A DNA stretch of 64,000 nucleotides from Pelagerythrobacter sp041912895. GTDB lineage: Bacteria; Pseudomonadota; Alphaproteobacteria; Sphingomonadales; Sphingomonadaceae. This document shows positions 42,071 to 50,516 of the stretch, piece by piece. The translations under genes were made by a program, and so were the position numbers. The DNA lies in assembly GCF_041912895.1 (NCBI RefSeq), contig NZ_JAYSGI010000002.1:310001-374000 (forward strand). The letters are read 5' to 3'. Below the pieces are notes generated by a model, which saw only the letters and a program-made list of their open reading frames with translations, had not been told where the DNA came from and made no database searches. How positions within the stretch are numbered: the first letter of the stretch is position 1; each line of letters begins with the position of its first letter.

Positions 42071-43051
42071 ATGGCAGCCCCCCTCACCCTGACCGTCAAC
42101 GGCGAAACCCGCCGCACCACCGCCACCACGATCGCCGCTTTGGTGCGCGAGCTCGACCTCGCGCCCGAAAAGGTCGCGGTCGAACGCAACGGCGAGATCG
42201 TCCCGCGCTCGACGCTGGCCGAAGCCGCGCTGGCGGACGGCGATGCGCTGGAAATCGTGCACTTCGTGGGCGGTGGGCAGGACGACGACACGTGGAGTGT
42301 GGCGGGCCGCACCTTCCACTCGCGCCTGATCGTCGGCACGGGCAAGTACCGGGACTTCGCGCAGAACGCCGCCGCGCTCGAAGCGTCGGGGGCGGAAATC
42401 GTCACCGTCGCGGTGCGCCGGGTGAACGTCAGCGATCCCAAAGCGCCGATGCTGACCGACTTCATCGATCCGAAGAAAGTGACCTACCTGCCCAACACCG
42501 CCGGGTGCTTCACCGCCGACGAGGCGATCCGCACGCTGCGGCTGGCGCGCGAGGCGGGCGGCTGGGACCTGGTCAAGCTCGAGGTGCTGGGCGAGGCGCG
42601 TACGCTCTATCCCGACATGCGCGAGACGTTGAAGGCGACCGAGGTGCTCGCGAACGAGGGTTTCCTGCCGATGGTCTATTGCGTCGACGATCCGATCGCC
42701 GCGAAGCAGCTGGAAGAAGCCGGGGCGGTCGCGGTTATGCCGCTGGGCGCGCCGATCGGTTCGGGCCTCGGCATCCAGAACCGGGTCACGATCCGCCTGA
42801 TCGTGGAGGGCGCGGGCGTGCCCGTGCTGGTCGACGCGGGCGTCGGCACCGCCAGCGATGCGGCGGTGGCGATGGAGCTGGGCTGCGAGGGCGTGCTGAT
42901 GAACACCGCGATCGCCGAGGCGAAGGACCCGATCCGCATGGCCCGCGCGATGAAGCTCGCGGTCGAGGCGGGGCGCGATGCCTACCTCTCCGGGCGGATG
43001 GCGACGCGCAAATATGCCGATCCGTCGAGCCCGCTGGCGGGACTGATTTAG
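42071..43051 (+). CDS. thiG: ThiS-ThiG fusion: sulfur carrier / thiazole synthase
   Basis: 326 aa, a fusion of two thiamine-biosynthesis proteins. Residues 1-69 form a ThiS ubiquitin-like domain ending in Gly-Gly-Gly (67-69). Residues 75-326 are ThiG, with the Schiff-base lysine in LVKLEVLGE (about Lys169), and SGLGIQN, VLVDAGVG and GVLMNTAIA. ThiG joins DXP, dehydroglycine and ThiS-carried sulfur to make the thiazole. Stand-alone ThiS needs a free C-terminal Gly-Gly, which is internal here. The fusion is known in related genomes as a bifunctional protein. No TPP riboswitch is seen upstream. Confidence 0.93.
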   Translation: MAAPLTLTVNGETRRTTATTIAALVRELDLAPEKVAVERNGEIVPRSTLAEAALADGDALEIVHFVGGGQDDDTWSVAGRTFHSRLIVGTGKYRDFAQNAAALEASGAEIVTVAVRRVNVSDPKAPMLTDFIDPKKVTYLPNTAGCFTADEAIRTLRLAREAGGWDLVKLEVLGEARTLYPDMRETLKATEVLANEGFLPMVYCVDDPIAAKQLEEAGAVAVMPLGAPIGSGLGIQNRVTIRLIVEGAGVPVLVDAGVGTASDAAVAMELGCEGVLMNTAIAEAKDPIRMARAMKLAVEAGRDAYLSGRMATRKYADPSSPLAGLI

Positions 43052-43118
43052 CCGCGCATAGTTACCGCGAATTAACCAAGTTGCGCGATCATCGGCCCTG
43101 CAACAGGGAAACGCCGAT

Positions 43119-43646
43119 ATGCCGAAGGCCGCCATCGCTTCGCTCACGATCGCCGAGATGCGCGAGTTCGCGAGCTTTTCGCCCGCCGAGCAGCGCTACA
43201 TCCGCCGCAGCCTCGATATCGGGCTCGGCCGTCAGGACGCTTTCAAGCTCTGGGCGCGCGATGCGGCGGAGAATGCCGCGATCCGCAGCCAGTACGTCGC
43301 CTATCAGGAGCTCAAGATCCTGCGCGCCGCCATCCCGACGGATTCGGGGTTCGATGGGATCGAGAGTTTCATCGGCAAGCTGACCCGCGTCGCCGCGTTC
43401 GATCTCGCGCAGGAACGGATCGAGTGCTTCTCCGCGTTCCGGTTTCTCTACGAACGCCTGCTCGGTGCCGACGCGCGGCCGTGGCTGCCGAGCGCGTTCT
43501 GTGCCGCCAGCGCGCTGCCGCAGATCAAGCCGAGCCGCCGCAAGGTGCTGCTCCAGTCGTTGAGCGAAGCCGCGGCGACCGCCCCCGGCTGGTCGGATCG
43601 CGCGCCGAGCTTCTATCCCGAATACATCGCGCGCGAAGCCGCCTGA
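43119..43646 (+). CDS. Protein of unknown function
   Basis: 175 aa, with no signal peptide or membrane helix. It is mostly helical: SPAEQRYIRRSLDIGLGRQDAFKLWARDAAENAA suggests a charged helical bundle, and the C-terminus ends EYIAREAA. I do not recognise a family or motif. Codon use is like its neighbours. It lies 67 bp after thiSG and 71 bp before the Ca2+/H+ antiporter gene. Confidence 0.72.
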   Translation: MPKAAIASLTIAEMREFASFSPAEQRYIRRSLDIGLGRQDAFKLWARDAAENAAIRSQYVAYQELKILRAAIPTDSGFDGIESFIGKLTRVAAFDLAQERIECFSAFRFLYERLLGADARPWLPSAFCAASALPQIKPSRRKVLLQSLSEAAATAPGWSDRAPSFYPEYIAREAA

Positions 43647-43717
43647 AGCGCGGCCGCCCGCGTCGGCCCCGATATCGCCGATTTGCCCGGCGGCGATAAA
43701 CCGCTAGCAGGGGCGCC

Positions 43718-44830
43718 ATGAACGCTTCCGCTTCTCCGGCAGAGTCCGCGCGCCCGCCCTTCTTCGGCCTTTCGCTCTGGTCGGTCGCGGCCCCGATACT
43801 CGCGGTCGTGGCGGTTGCCCTCGGGAAGCCGGAGGGCCTGGCGAGCGCGCTGGTGATCGGGGTTCTGCTCGGCGGCGCGATCCTCGCTGCGGTCTATCAC
43901 GCCGAAGTTCTCGCACACTATCTGGGGGAGCCGTTCGGCACGCTGGTGCTCGCGCTCGCGGTCACCATCATCGAATGTTCGCTGATCGTCTCGATCATGC
44001 TCAGCGAAGGCGGGCAGGCGCAGGCGCTCGCGCGCGATACGCTGATCGCCGCGATCATGATCACGATCAACGGGATCGTGGGGATTTGCCTGCTCGCAGG
44101 CGGCCGGCGGCATCACGAGCAACGCTATACCCAGTCGGGTGTCAGCGCCGGGCTGGCGATGCTCGCGACGCTCTCAGTGCTCACGCTGGTCCTGCCAAAC
44201 TACACGACCAGCGCGAGCGGGGCATTCTACAGTTCGCAGCAGCTGGTGTTCGTCGCGATCGTCTCGCTGCTGATCTACGGCACCTTCGTCGTCGCCCAGA
44301 CGATTCGCCATCGCGACCACTTCCTCCATCACATTCCCGAGGCCGACGATCACGCGCACGAAGCGCCCGTGCCGCGGATCAAGGCGCTCGCCTCGGCCGC
44401 GGTGCTGATCGTCGCGCTGGTCGCGGTCGTGCTGCTGGCGAAGAATCTCTCGCCGATGATCGAGGCGGGCGTGGCGGGGATCGGCGCGCCGGCCGCGCTG
44501 GTCGGCATCATCATCGCCGCGCTGGTGCTCGCGCCCGAAGGCTTCGCCGCGCTGCGTGCGGCCAAGGCGAACCGGGTGCAGACCAGCCTGAATCTCGCGA
44601 TCGGCTCCGCGCTGGCGACGATCGGGCTGACGATCCCGGCGGTGGCGATCGTCGCGCTGGTGCTCGGGCTCGAGCTCGAACTCGGTCTGTCGATGCGCAC
44701 CACGGTGCTGCTGGCGCTCACCCTGCTGGTCGCGACGCTGACGCTGGGCCGGGGCCGCACCACCGTCGTCCAGGGCGTGATCCACCTGACGATCTTCGCG
44801 ACCTACCTGTTCACGACGATCGTGCCGTAG
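43718..44830 (+). CDS. chaA: Ca2+/H+ (Na+/H+) antiporter ChaA
   Basis: 370 aa, with about eleven membrane helices. The two CaCA alpha-repeats are marked by GTLVLALAVTIIECSLIVSIML and by LVLAPEGFAALRAAKANRVQTSLNLAIGSALATIGLTIP; the glutamates in these repeats bind the ion. A His/Asp-rich loop (HIPEADDHAHEAP) lies between the halves and may bind metal. ChaA-type proteins export Ca2+ or Na+ in exchange for protons. Confidence 0.92.
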   Translation: MNASASPAESARPPFFGLSLWSVAAPILAVVAVALGKPEGLASALVIGVLLGGAILAAVYHAEVLAHYLGEPFGTLVLALAVTIIECSLIVSIMLSEGGQAQALARDTLIAAIMITINGIVGICLLAGGRRHHEQRYTQSGVSAGLAMLATLSVLTLVLPNYTTSASGAFYSSQQLVFVAIVSLLIYGTFVVAQTIRHRDHFLHHIPEADDHAHEAPVPRIKALASAAVLIVALVAVVLLAKNLSPMIEAGVAGIGAPAALVGIIIAALVLAPEGFAALRAAKANRVQTSLNLAIGSALATIGLTIPAVAIVALVLGLELELGLSMRTTVLLALTLLVATLTLGRGRTTVVQGVIHLTIFATYLFTTIVP

Positions 44831-44881
44831 CGATCGGCGGGTCTGCTTGCATCGGTGGATGCGATCGGGGATAGCCCGCCC

Positions 44882-45289
44882 ATGACGATCAACATCACGC
44901 CGCTCGAGAGAGCCGTCGCCCGGCTCGAGGAGGGGCTGGCACGGCATCGGGCCGAGCCGGCCGACAGCCAGCTTCGGGACGGCCTGATCCAGCGGTTCGA
45001 ATTTACCTACGACCTCTCGCACAAGATGTTGCGGCGCGCGCTGGAGGCTGCGGCGGCCGCCCCGGCTGAGATCGATCGGATGAGTTTTCCCACTTTGATC
45101 CGCACGGGATACGAGCAAGGCTTGCTCGAACGTGGCTGGCCGGAGTGGGAGGCTTATCGCAAGATGCGAAACATCACCTCGCATACCTACGACGAAGCGC
45201 AGGCGAATGCGGTGGTGGCGATGATTCCGGAATTTCTCGAAGTCGCGCAAAACCTCGTCGGGCGCCTCTCGGATGGCGGCGTGCGGTGA
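44882..45289 (+). CDS. hepT: HepT-like HEPN ribonuclease toxin
   Basis: 135 aa from the ATG at 44882. It matches the HI0074/HepT nucleotidyltransferase-substrate-binding family, with a four-helix HEPN fold. The RNase motif R-x4-H-x-Y is intact: Arg96, His101 and Tyr103 in RNITSHTY. In the characterised Shewanella system MntA adds AMP to the equivalent tyrosine and blocks the toxin. The gene precedes mntA and overlaps it by 4 bp (GTGA). A longer start at 44855 is possible. Confidence 0.88.
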   Translation: MTINITPLERAVARLEEGLARHRAEPADSQLRDGLIQRFEFTYDLSHKMLRRALEAAAAAPAEIDRMSFPTLIRTGYEQGLLERGWPEWEAYRKMRNITSHTYDEAQANAVVAMIPEFLEVAQNLVGRLSDGGVR

Positions 45290-45591
45290 CTGGTCAGCTG
45301 GTGCTGACAGCCGACGAGCGGGCAACGGTGACGGGAATTCTCGCGCGTTCGTTGCCGTCCGGATGCCGGGTTTTCGTATTCGGCAGCAGGGCCGGCGGCG
45401 AGGTGAAGCCGTGGTCGGACCTCGATCTTTCGCTGGAAGGCGAAGAGCCGCTTTCGCTGGCGACACTCGCCGCGCTGGCTGATGCGTTCGACGAAGCGCC
45501 GCTCCCGTGGAAAGTCGACCTGGTGGACCGCAGCGCGGTGAGCGCAGAATTCGGCGCGATCATCGACCGCGGAAAAATCGCGCTCATCTGA
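45286..45591 (+). CDS. mntA: MntA-like minimal nucleotidyltransferase antitoxin
   Basis: 101 aa from a GTG at 45286. The minimal nucleotidyltransferase signature GS-x10-D-x-D is exact: Gly33-Ser34 and Asp45/Asp47 in the segment FGSRAGGEVKPWSDLDLS. A third Asp is in KVDLVDRS. It would inactivate the HepT toxin encoded just before it by adding AMP to the toxin's tyrosine. The GTG overlaps the hepT stop, so the two are made together. The pair is not flanked by mobile genes. Confidence 0.88.
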   Translation: MTGQLVLTADERATVTGILARSLPSGCRVFVFGSRAGGEVKPWSDLDLSLEGEEPLSLATLAALADAFDEAPLPWKVDLVDRSAVSAEFGAIIDRGKIALI

Positions 45592-45595
45592 GGCT

Positions 45596-47401
45596 TCAGC
45601 CGCGATAGAGCGCGTCCAGCCGCGCGCCGTAGCGTTCGCGGATCTTGTGGCGGCGGATCTTCATGCTCGGGGTCATTTCCTCGTTCTCGATCGCGAACGG
45701 CTCGTCGGCGAAGGCGAACTGGCGGACCTTCTCGATCACCGACAGCTCGCGGTTCACTTCGTCGATCGCGGTCCGCACCGCGCCGCGGAAAGCCGGAAGC
45801 GCCTGCAATTCCTGCATGTCGAAGCGGATGTCGTTCGCGCTGGCCCATTCGAGCGCCCATTCGGCATCGGGCACGATCAGGCCGACGACATAGGGGCGCT
45901 TGTCGCCGCTCACCATCGCCTGCGCGATTTCGGGCCGCAGCGTCAGCATGCCTTCCAGCTTCTGCGGCGCGACGTTGTCGCCCTTGTCGTTGACGATCAT
46001 GTCCTTCTTGCGGTCGGTGATGACGATCCGGCCCTTCTCGTCGAGATGGCCGATATCGCCGGTATGCAGCCAGCCGTCTATCAGCGTGCGATCGGTCTCG
46101 GCCTTGTTGCGCCAGTATCCGTGCATCACCAATTCGCCGCGGCACAGGATCTCGCCGTCCTCGGCGATGCGGATATCCACCCCGCGCATCGGCGGGCCGA
46201 CGGTGTGCATCGCGATCCCGGCGCGCGGGCGGTTGCAGGCGATGACCGGCCCGGCCTCGGTCTGGCCGTAGCCTTGCAGCATCGTCAGCCCCATCGCCTC
46301 GAAGAACACGCCGACTTCGGGGTTGAGCGGCGCGCCGCCGGAGACCATCGCCTTGATCCGCCCGCCGAAGCGCTGACGGATCTTGGGGCGCAGCAGCCGT
46401 TCGAGAACGAAGTTCAACGTCTTGTCGCCGAAGCGATAGCGCCCCTCCGCCTTGCGCTGGCCGAGCGCGAGCGCGCGGTCCATCAGCGCCTTGGCCGCGC
46501 CGCCTTGCTTGTCGACCTGCTTCATGATCCGCTGGCGCAGCACCTCAAACAGGCGCGGGACGACGACCATGATCGTCGGGCGCGTTTCCTCGATATTGCC
46601 GGCCAGCTTCTCCAGCCCCTCGGCATAGAAGATCTCGGCGCCCACCGCGATCGGCAGGTATTGTCCGCCGGTGTGCTCGTAGGCGTGGCTGAGCGGCAGG
46701 AAGGAAAGGAAGCGTTCGTCTTCCGCCAGGCCGAAATCGGTTTGCAGGATTTCCGCTGCGCCGGCCGCGTTGCACAGGATCGCGCCGTGGTGCTGCAGCA
46801 CCCCGCGCGGCGCGCCGCCGGTGCCGCTGGTGTAGATGATGCAGGCGGTGTCGGCGCGCCCGATCTCCGCGATCCGCGCGTCCACGGCCTGGCGCGCGGC
46901 AGCCGCGTCGCCCGTCGTCATGCCCGACCAGCCATGACAGGCGAGCCCGCCCGACTGGTACTTGCGGATGCCGTCGATCGGGATGACATGCTCCGCGATG
47001 CCGGTGCGCATGATCGCCGGCAGCAGCGGCTGCGACAGCTTCTCGGTCGAGACGATCACCGCGCGCGCACCCGAATTGTCGAGGATATGAACGTGATCGC
47101 GCTCGGTGTTGGTGACGTAGGCGGGCACGGTGACGCAGCCCGCGGCCATGATCCCGAGATCGGCGATGCACCATTCAGGGCGGTTCTCGCTGACCAGCAT
47201 GACCCGGTCGCCCGGCTCGAGCCCCAGCGCACGCAGTTTTTCCGCCAGCACGCAGACCTTTTTGGACGCCTCGCGCCACGAAATCGTCTGCCATGCGCCC
47301 CCGCGCTTCGCGCCGAGGAAGACGGCGTCGCCTTTCGCATCGGCGCGCTTGAGGAAAAGCTCGACGAGATTGTTCGCCGAATCGATATCGGTCAGCTGCA
47401 A
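45596..47401 (-). CDS. Long-chain fatty acid-CoA ligase
   Basis: 601 aa from a TTG at 47401, with an AGGAG motif ahead of it. This AMP-forming ligase activates fatty acids for beta-oxidation or lipid synthesis. The P-loop-like A3 motif is IIYTSGTGGAPRGV, in which Gly-Ala replaces the common Thr-Gly-x-Pro-Lys. MLQGYGQTEAGPV, GWLHTGDIGHLDEKGRIVITDRKKDMIV and the catalytic lysine in SMKIRRHKI follow. It is similar to FadD15-type enzymes. It follows ggt by 84 bp, pointing to one pyrD-ggt-fadD transcript or separate promoters. Confidence 0.92.
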   Translation of the reverse strand: MQLTDIDSANNLVELFLKRADAKGDAVFLGAKRGGAWQTISWREASKKVCVLAEKLRALGLEPGDRVMLVSENRPEWCIADLGIMAAGCVTVPAYVTNTERDHVHILDNSGARAVIVSTEKLSQPLLPAIMRTGIAEHVIPIDGIRKYQSGGLACHGWSGMTTGDAAAARQAVDARIAEIGRADTACIIYTSGTGGAPRGVLQHHGAILCNAAGAAEILQTDFGLAEDERFLSFLPLSHAYEHTGGQYLPIAVGAEIFYAEGLEKLAGNIEETRPTIMVVVPRLFEVLRQRIMKQVDKQGGAAKALMDRALALGQRKAEGRYRFGDKTLNFVLERLLRPKIRQRFGGRIKAMVSGGAPLNPEVGVFFEAMGLTMLQGYGQTEAGPVIACNRPRAGIAMHTVGPPMRGVDIRIAEDGEILCRGELVMHGYWRNKAETDRTLIDGWLHTGDIGHLDEKGRIVITDRKKDMIVNDKGDNVAPQKLEGMLTLRPEIAQAMVSGDKRPYVVGLIVPDAEWALEWASANDIRFDMQELQALPAFRGAVRTAIDEVNRELSVIEKVRQFAFADEPFAIENEEMTPSMKIRRHKIRERYGARLDALYRG

Positions 47402-47485
47402 GTCCTTGGGCTCCTGCTCCCGCGTCCGGCTTCACGTGGCCGGCGGGCCCGGATTACGCTGCCCTCGGCGCAGCGGCAAGCCGCC

Positions 47486-49186
47486 TCACGGCAGGACGAG
47501 CTGCTTCGCGATGCGCGGATCGCGCGCGCCGGTCCAGCGATCGCTCCGGCGCAGCACGGCGTTGGCCTTGGCGCCCGCCTCGTCGGCCGACACCCGGGCA
47601 TGGCCGAGCGCCTGGAACGCGGGGATCGCGCGCTCCATCCACGTGCCCCGTTCCACCGTCACCCGGTCGCCGAAGCCCATGATGAACGGCATGCCCAGCG
47701 CCGCCTCGGCATCCAGCCCGAAGTCGATCACGCCCACGATGCTGCGCGCGGTCTGCACCGGGATCGTGCTGCCGCCCGCCGCGCCGATCGCCAGCACCGG
47801 GCGCCCCTGCCGGTCCCACACCACCATCGGCGACATCGAGCTGCGCGGGCGCTTGCCGCCTTCCACGCGGTTGGCGACCATGCGCCCGTCCACTTGCGGC
47901 GAGCGGCTGAAATCGGTCAGCTCGTTGTTGAGGAAGAAGCCGCCGCTCATCAGCCCCGATCCGAACGCGCTTTCGACGGTCGAGGTGTAGCTGACCATCG
48001 TGTCGTCGGCATCGACCACCGCGAAATGCGACGTGCCGTGTTCTTCCGGCTCGTCGCCGTCGGCGAGCGCGGTCCGCGCGCCTGCGGGGACGCCTGCCGC
48101 GACCGTAGCAATCGTCGCATTGGGATCGATCAGCGCGCTGCGCCGCGCGAGATAGCTGTCGTCGACCAGCCCCGCGACCGGGACCGACACGAAATCGCTG
48201 TCGGCGAGGTAGAGCTCGCGGTCCGCATAGGCGAGGCGCTGCGATTCGACGAACAGGTGCCAGGTCACCGGGTTCTCCGCCCCCAGCGCGGCGAGATCGA
48301 AGCGTTCAAGTTGCCCGAGGATCTGCAACACCGCGATCCCGCCCGAGGTCGGCGGGCCCATCCCGCAGATGCGGTAATCGCGATAGGTGCCGCACACCGC
48401 ATCGCGCTCCTTCGCCTCGTAGGCGGCGATATCGGCGGCGGTCATCGCTCCCGCGCGCGGCGTCTCGGCGGCGACGGTTTGCGCCAGCGCCTCGGCGAGC
48501 GGGCCGCGATAGAACGCCTCGGGCCCGGCAGCGGCGAGCGCCTCGAACGTGCGCGCCAGTTCCTCGTTCACCACCCGGTGGCCCGCCGGGTAGGGCTTGC
48601 CCGAAGCGTCGAAGAACAGCGTACGCCCGGTTTCGGTCCAGCCGGCGCGGTCGGCGGTCGCGGTCAGCGAGCCGTTGAGGCGCGGGTTGACGATGAAGCC
48701 TTCGCGCGCGAGCCGGATCGCCGGTTCGAACAATGCGGCCCACGGCAGCTTGCCGTGCTGCGCATGCGCCATCGCGGCGAGCGCGACGTTGCCCGGCACG
48801 CCCACGCTGAGACCGCTTTTCACCGATTGCGTGAAGGGCGGCACCTCGCCGTTCTCGTCGAGAAACCAGTCGGGCGTCGCGCCCGCCGGGGCTTTCTCGC
48901 GTCCGTCGAAGGTTTCCACGGTGCCGTCCGCCGCGCCGCGCACCATGAAGCCGCCGCCGCCGATGCCGCTGCTCTGCGGCTCGACCACCGTCAGCGCCAG
49001 CATCGTCGCGATCGCCGCATCGGTCGCGCTGCCTCCCTGCCGCAGCATCGCCATGCCCGCTTCCTCGGCGCGCGGATCGGCGGCGCTGACGGTGCCGATC
49101 CCGGCCTCCGGCGCAGGTGCGGGAACGGTGGCGCAGCCGGCGAGGGCGAGCGCTGCGGCGAGGGGCGTGGCGAAAGTGCGGAACAT
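47486..49186 (-). CDS. ggt: Gamma-glutamyltransferase, lipoprotein
   Basis: 566 aa from the ATG at 49186. A lipobox (LALAGC) predicts lipidation. The precursor autoprocesses at Thr385 in EEHGTSHFAVVD, giving a large and a small subunit; the small subunit has TSTVESAFGSGLM and PRSSMSPMVV. The large subunit has GGSATDAAIA, GIGGGGFM and VPGNVA. GGT hydrolyses glutathione and other gamma-glutamyl compounds in the periplasm. An alternative in-frame start at 49222 would obscure the signal. It lies 10 bp after pyrD. Confidence 0.94.
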   Translation of the reverse strand: MFRTFATPLAAALALAGCATVPAPAPEAGIGTVSAADPRAEEAGMAMLRQGGSATDAAIATMLALTVVEPQSSGIGGGGFMVRGAADGTVETFDGREKAPAGATPDWFLDENGEVPPFTQSVKSGLSVGVPGNVALAAMAHAQHGKLPWAALFEPAIRLAREGFIVNPRLNGSLTATADRAGWTETGRTLFFDASGKPYPAGHRVVNEELARTFEALAAAGPEAFYRGPLAEALAQTVAAETPRAGAMTAADIAAYEAKERDAVCGTYRDYRICGMGPPTSGGIAVLQILGQLERFDLAALGAENPVTWHLFVESQRLAYADRELYLADSDFVSVPVAGLVDDSYLARRSALIDPNATIATVAAGVPAGARTALADGDEPEEHGTSHFAVVDADDTMVSYTSTVESAFGSGLMSGGFFLNNELTDFSRSPQVDGRMVANRVEGGKRPRSSMSPMVVWDRQGRPVLAIGAAGGSTIPVQTARSIVGVIDFGLDAEAALGMPFIMGFGDRVTVERGTWMERAIPAFQALGHARVSADEAGAKANAVLRRSDRWTGARDPRIAKQLVLP

Positions 49187-49196
49187 ATCCCGCGAG

Positions 49197-50225
49197 CTAT
49201 TCGCTCCCGACCGCCTCGGCAAGCGTGGTAAAGCCGTCGCGCCGCATCAGCTTCTCCAGATCGCGCACGATCCGCCGGGCAAGGCCGGGCCCGTCGTAGA
49301 CCATCGCGCTGTAGAGCTGGACGAGGCTCGCGCCCGCGCGAATACGCGCCCAGGCGTCTTCCGCAGAGCCGATTCCGCCCACGCCGATCAGCGGGATCCC
49401 GCCGCCGGTCGCCTTGCGAAAATCGCGCAAGCGCCGCTGCGCCAGATCGCGCAAGGGCGCGCCCGACAGCCCGCCCGTCTCGCCCGCATCGCGCGAGGCG
49501 AGGGGCGGGCGCGAGATGGTGGTGTTCGACACGATCAGCGCGCCCAGCCCTCTGTTGAGGGCGATACGCGCGATCGCATCGATATCCGCAGATTCCAGAT
49601 CGGGGGCGACCTTGAGGAACACCGGCGGCCCGACTGCCGGGCGCGCATCGAGCACCGCGTCGAGCAGCGCGACCAGCGCCGCTTCGTCCTGCAAGGCGCG
49701 CAGGCCCGGGGTGTTGGGGCTCGAGATATTGACCGTGAGATAGCTGGCGAGCGGGGCGAACCGGCGCGTCAGCAGCGCGTAGTCGGCGACGCGGTCGGCC
49801 GAATCCTTGTTCGCGCCGATATTGACGCCGACGATACCCGGGCGGCTGGCGCGCTTGCGCAACCGCGCCTCGGCCGCGTCGCCGCCGCCGTTGTTGAAGC
49901 CCATCCGGTTGATGACCGCGCGGTCCTGCGCCAGCCGGAACAACCGCGGCCTGGGATTGCCCGCCTGCGGTAGCGGGGTGATCGATCCGATCTCGACGAA
50001 CCCGAACCCGAGGCCGAGCACCGCGTCGGGCACCTCGCCGTCCTTGTCGAACCCCGCGGCCATGCCGAGCGGGTTGGGAAAGCGCAGCCCGGCCACCTCG
50101 CTCGCCAGCGGTCCGGGTGCGGGCGGCGCCTTGCGCGGCGCGAAGCCGAGCGCGGCGATCGTGGTGCGATGCGCGGTTTCGGGGTCGAACGCGAACAGCG
50201 CGGGGCGGGCGAGGCGGAACAGCAT
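49197..50225 (-). CDS. pyrD: Dihydroorotate dehydrogenase (quinone)
   Basis: 342 aa. The class 2 membrane-associated enzyme oxidises dihydroorotate with FMN and passes electrons to ubiquinone in pyrimidine synthesis. An N-terminal amphipathic helix (about 1-25) is typical of class 2. Motifs include FPNPLGMAAGFDKDGE, GFVEIGSITP, NRMGFNNGG, NISSPNTPGL, FLKVAPDL and IGVGGIGSAEDA. The catalytic serine is in NISSPNTPG. The gene is the first of a leftward run, with its promoter in the 290-bp gap to its right. Confidence 0.96.
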   Translation of the reverse strand: MLFRLARPALFAFDPETAHRTTIAALGFAPRKAPPAPGPLASEVAGLRFPNPLGMAAGFDKDGEVPDAVLGLGFGFVEIGSITPLPQAGNPRPRLFRLAQDRAVINRMGFNNGGGDAAEARLRKRASRPGIVGVNIGANKDSADRVADYALLTRRFAPLASYLTVNISSPNTPGLRALQDEAALVALLDAVLDARPAVGPPVFLKVAPDLESADIDAIARIALNRGLGALIVSNTTISRPPLASRDAGETGGLSGAPLRDLAQRRLRDFRKATGGGIPLIGVGGIGSAEDAWARIRAGASLVQLYSAMVYDGPGLARRIVRDLEKLMRRDGFTTLAEAVGSE

Positions 50226-50339
50226 GTGCCGCCTATGGCAAGCGCGCGGCGGCCTGTCGACTAGCGCGCAGACTGCGCGAAAATGGCGTCACGTGGCATA
50301 AAATGTCGCCTCAACTTGTCGCATCCATACAATCGTTCG

Positions 50340-50449
50340 TCGCAGATTGCGCCTAGGGCGGGCGTGCGACCCGAAGGGCTCAGAGCAGCGATGCGATGGG
50401 TTCTTGCCTTTCAGGGGCGGCGTCCCATCCGGGATGCCGCCCCTTTTTT
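50340..50449 (+). ncRNA. Candidate noncoding transcript ending in an orphan terminator
   Basis: The 291-bp gap between pyrD (leftward) and the DUF885 gene (rightward) has no protein gene. A strong rightward terminator at 50414-50449 lies upstream of the DUF885 ribosome-binding site, so something transcribed from the gap must end there: a small RNA or an attenuated leader. A good -10 word TACAAT is at 50328-50333, but I see no matching -35. The 5' end and identity are uncertain. Confidence 0.35.
50414..50449 (+). terminator. Intrinsic terminator with no coding gene before it
   Basis: GGGGCGGC-TCCC pairs with GGGA-GCCGCCCC around a 4-base loop, with one mismatch, followed by TTTTTT (50444-50449). 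It lies 67 bp before the DUF885 ATG on the same strand. Confidence 0.88.
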
Positions 50450-50516
50450 GCCCGTCTCTGGCCACGACACCCGATTCGCGCCACAAGCCCCGCGACGCGA
50501 ACAGGAGGATGGCCCG

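Noticed and set aside
45647..49231. Very long open frame (about 1190 codons) on the plus strand
   Set aside because: It is antisense to fadD and ggt, which have clear catalytic motifs. Its composition is the Arg/Ala/His-rich pattern of GC-rich shadow frames.
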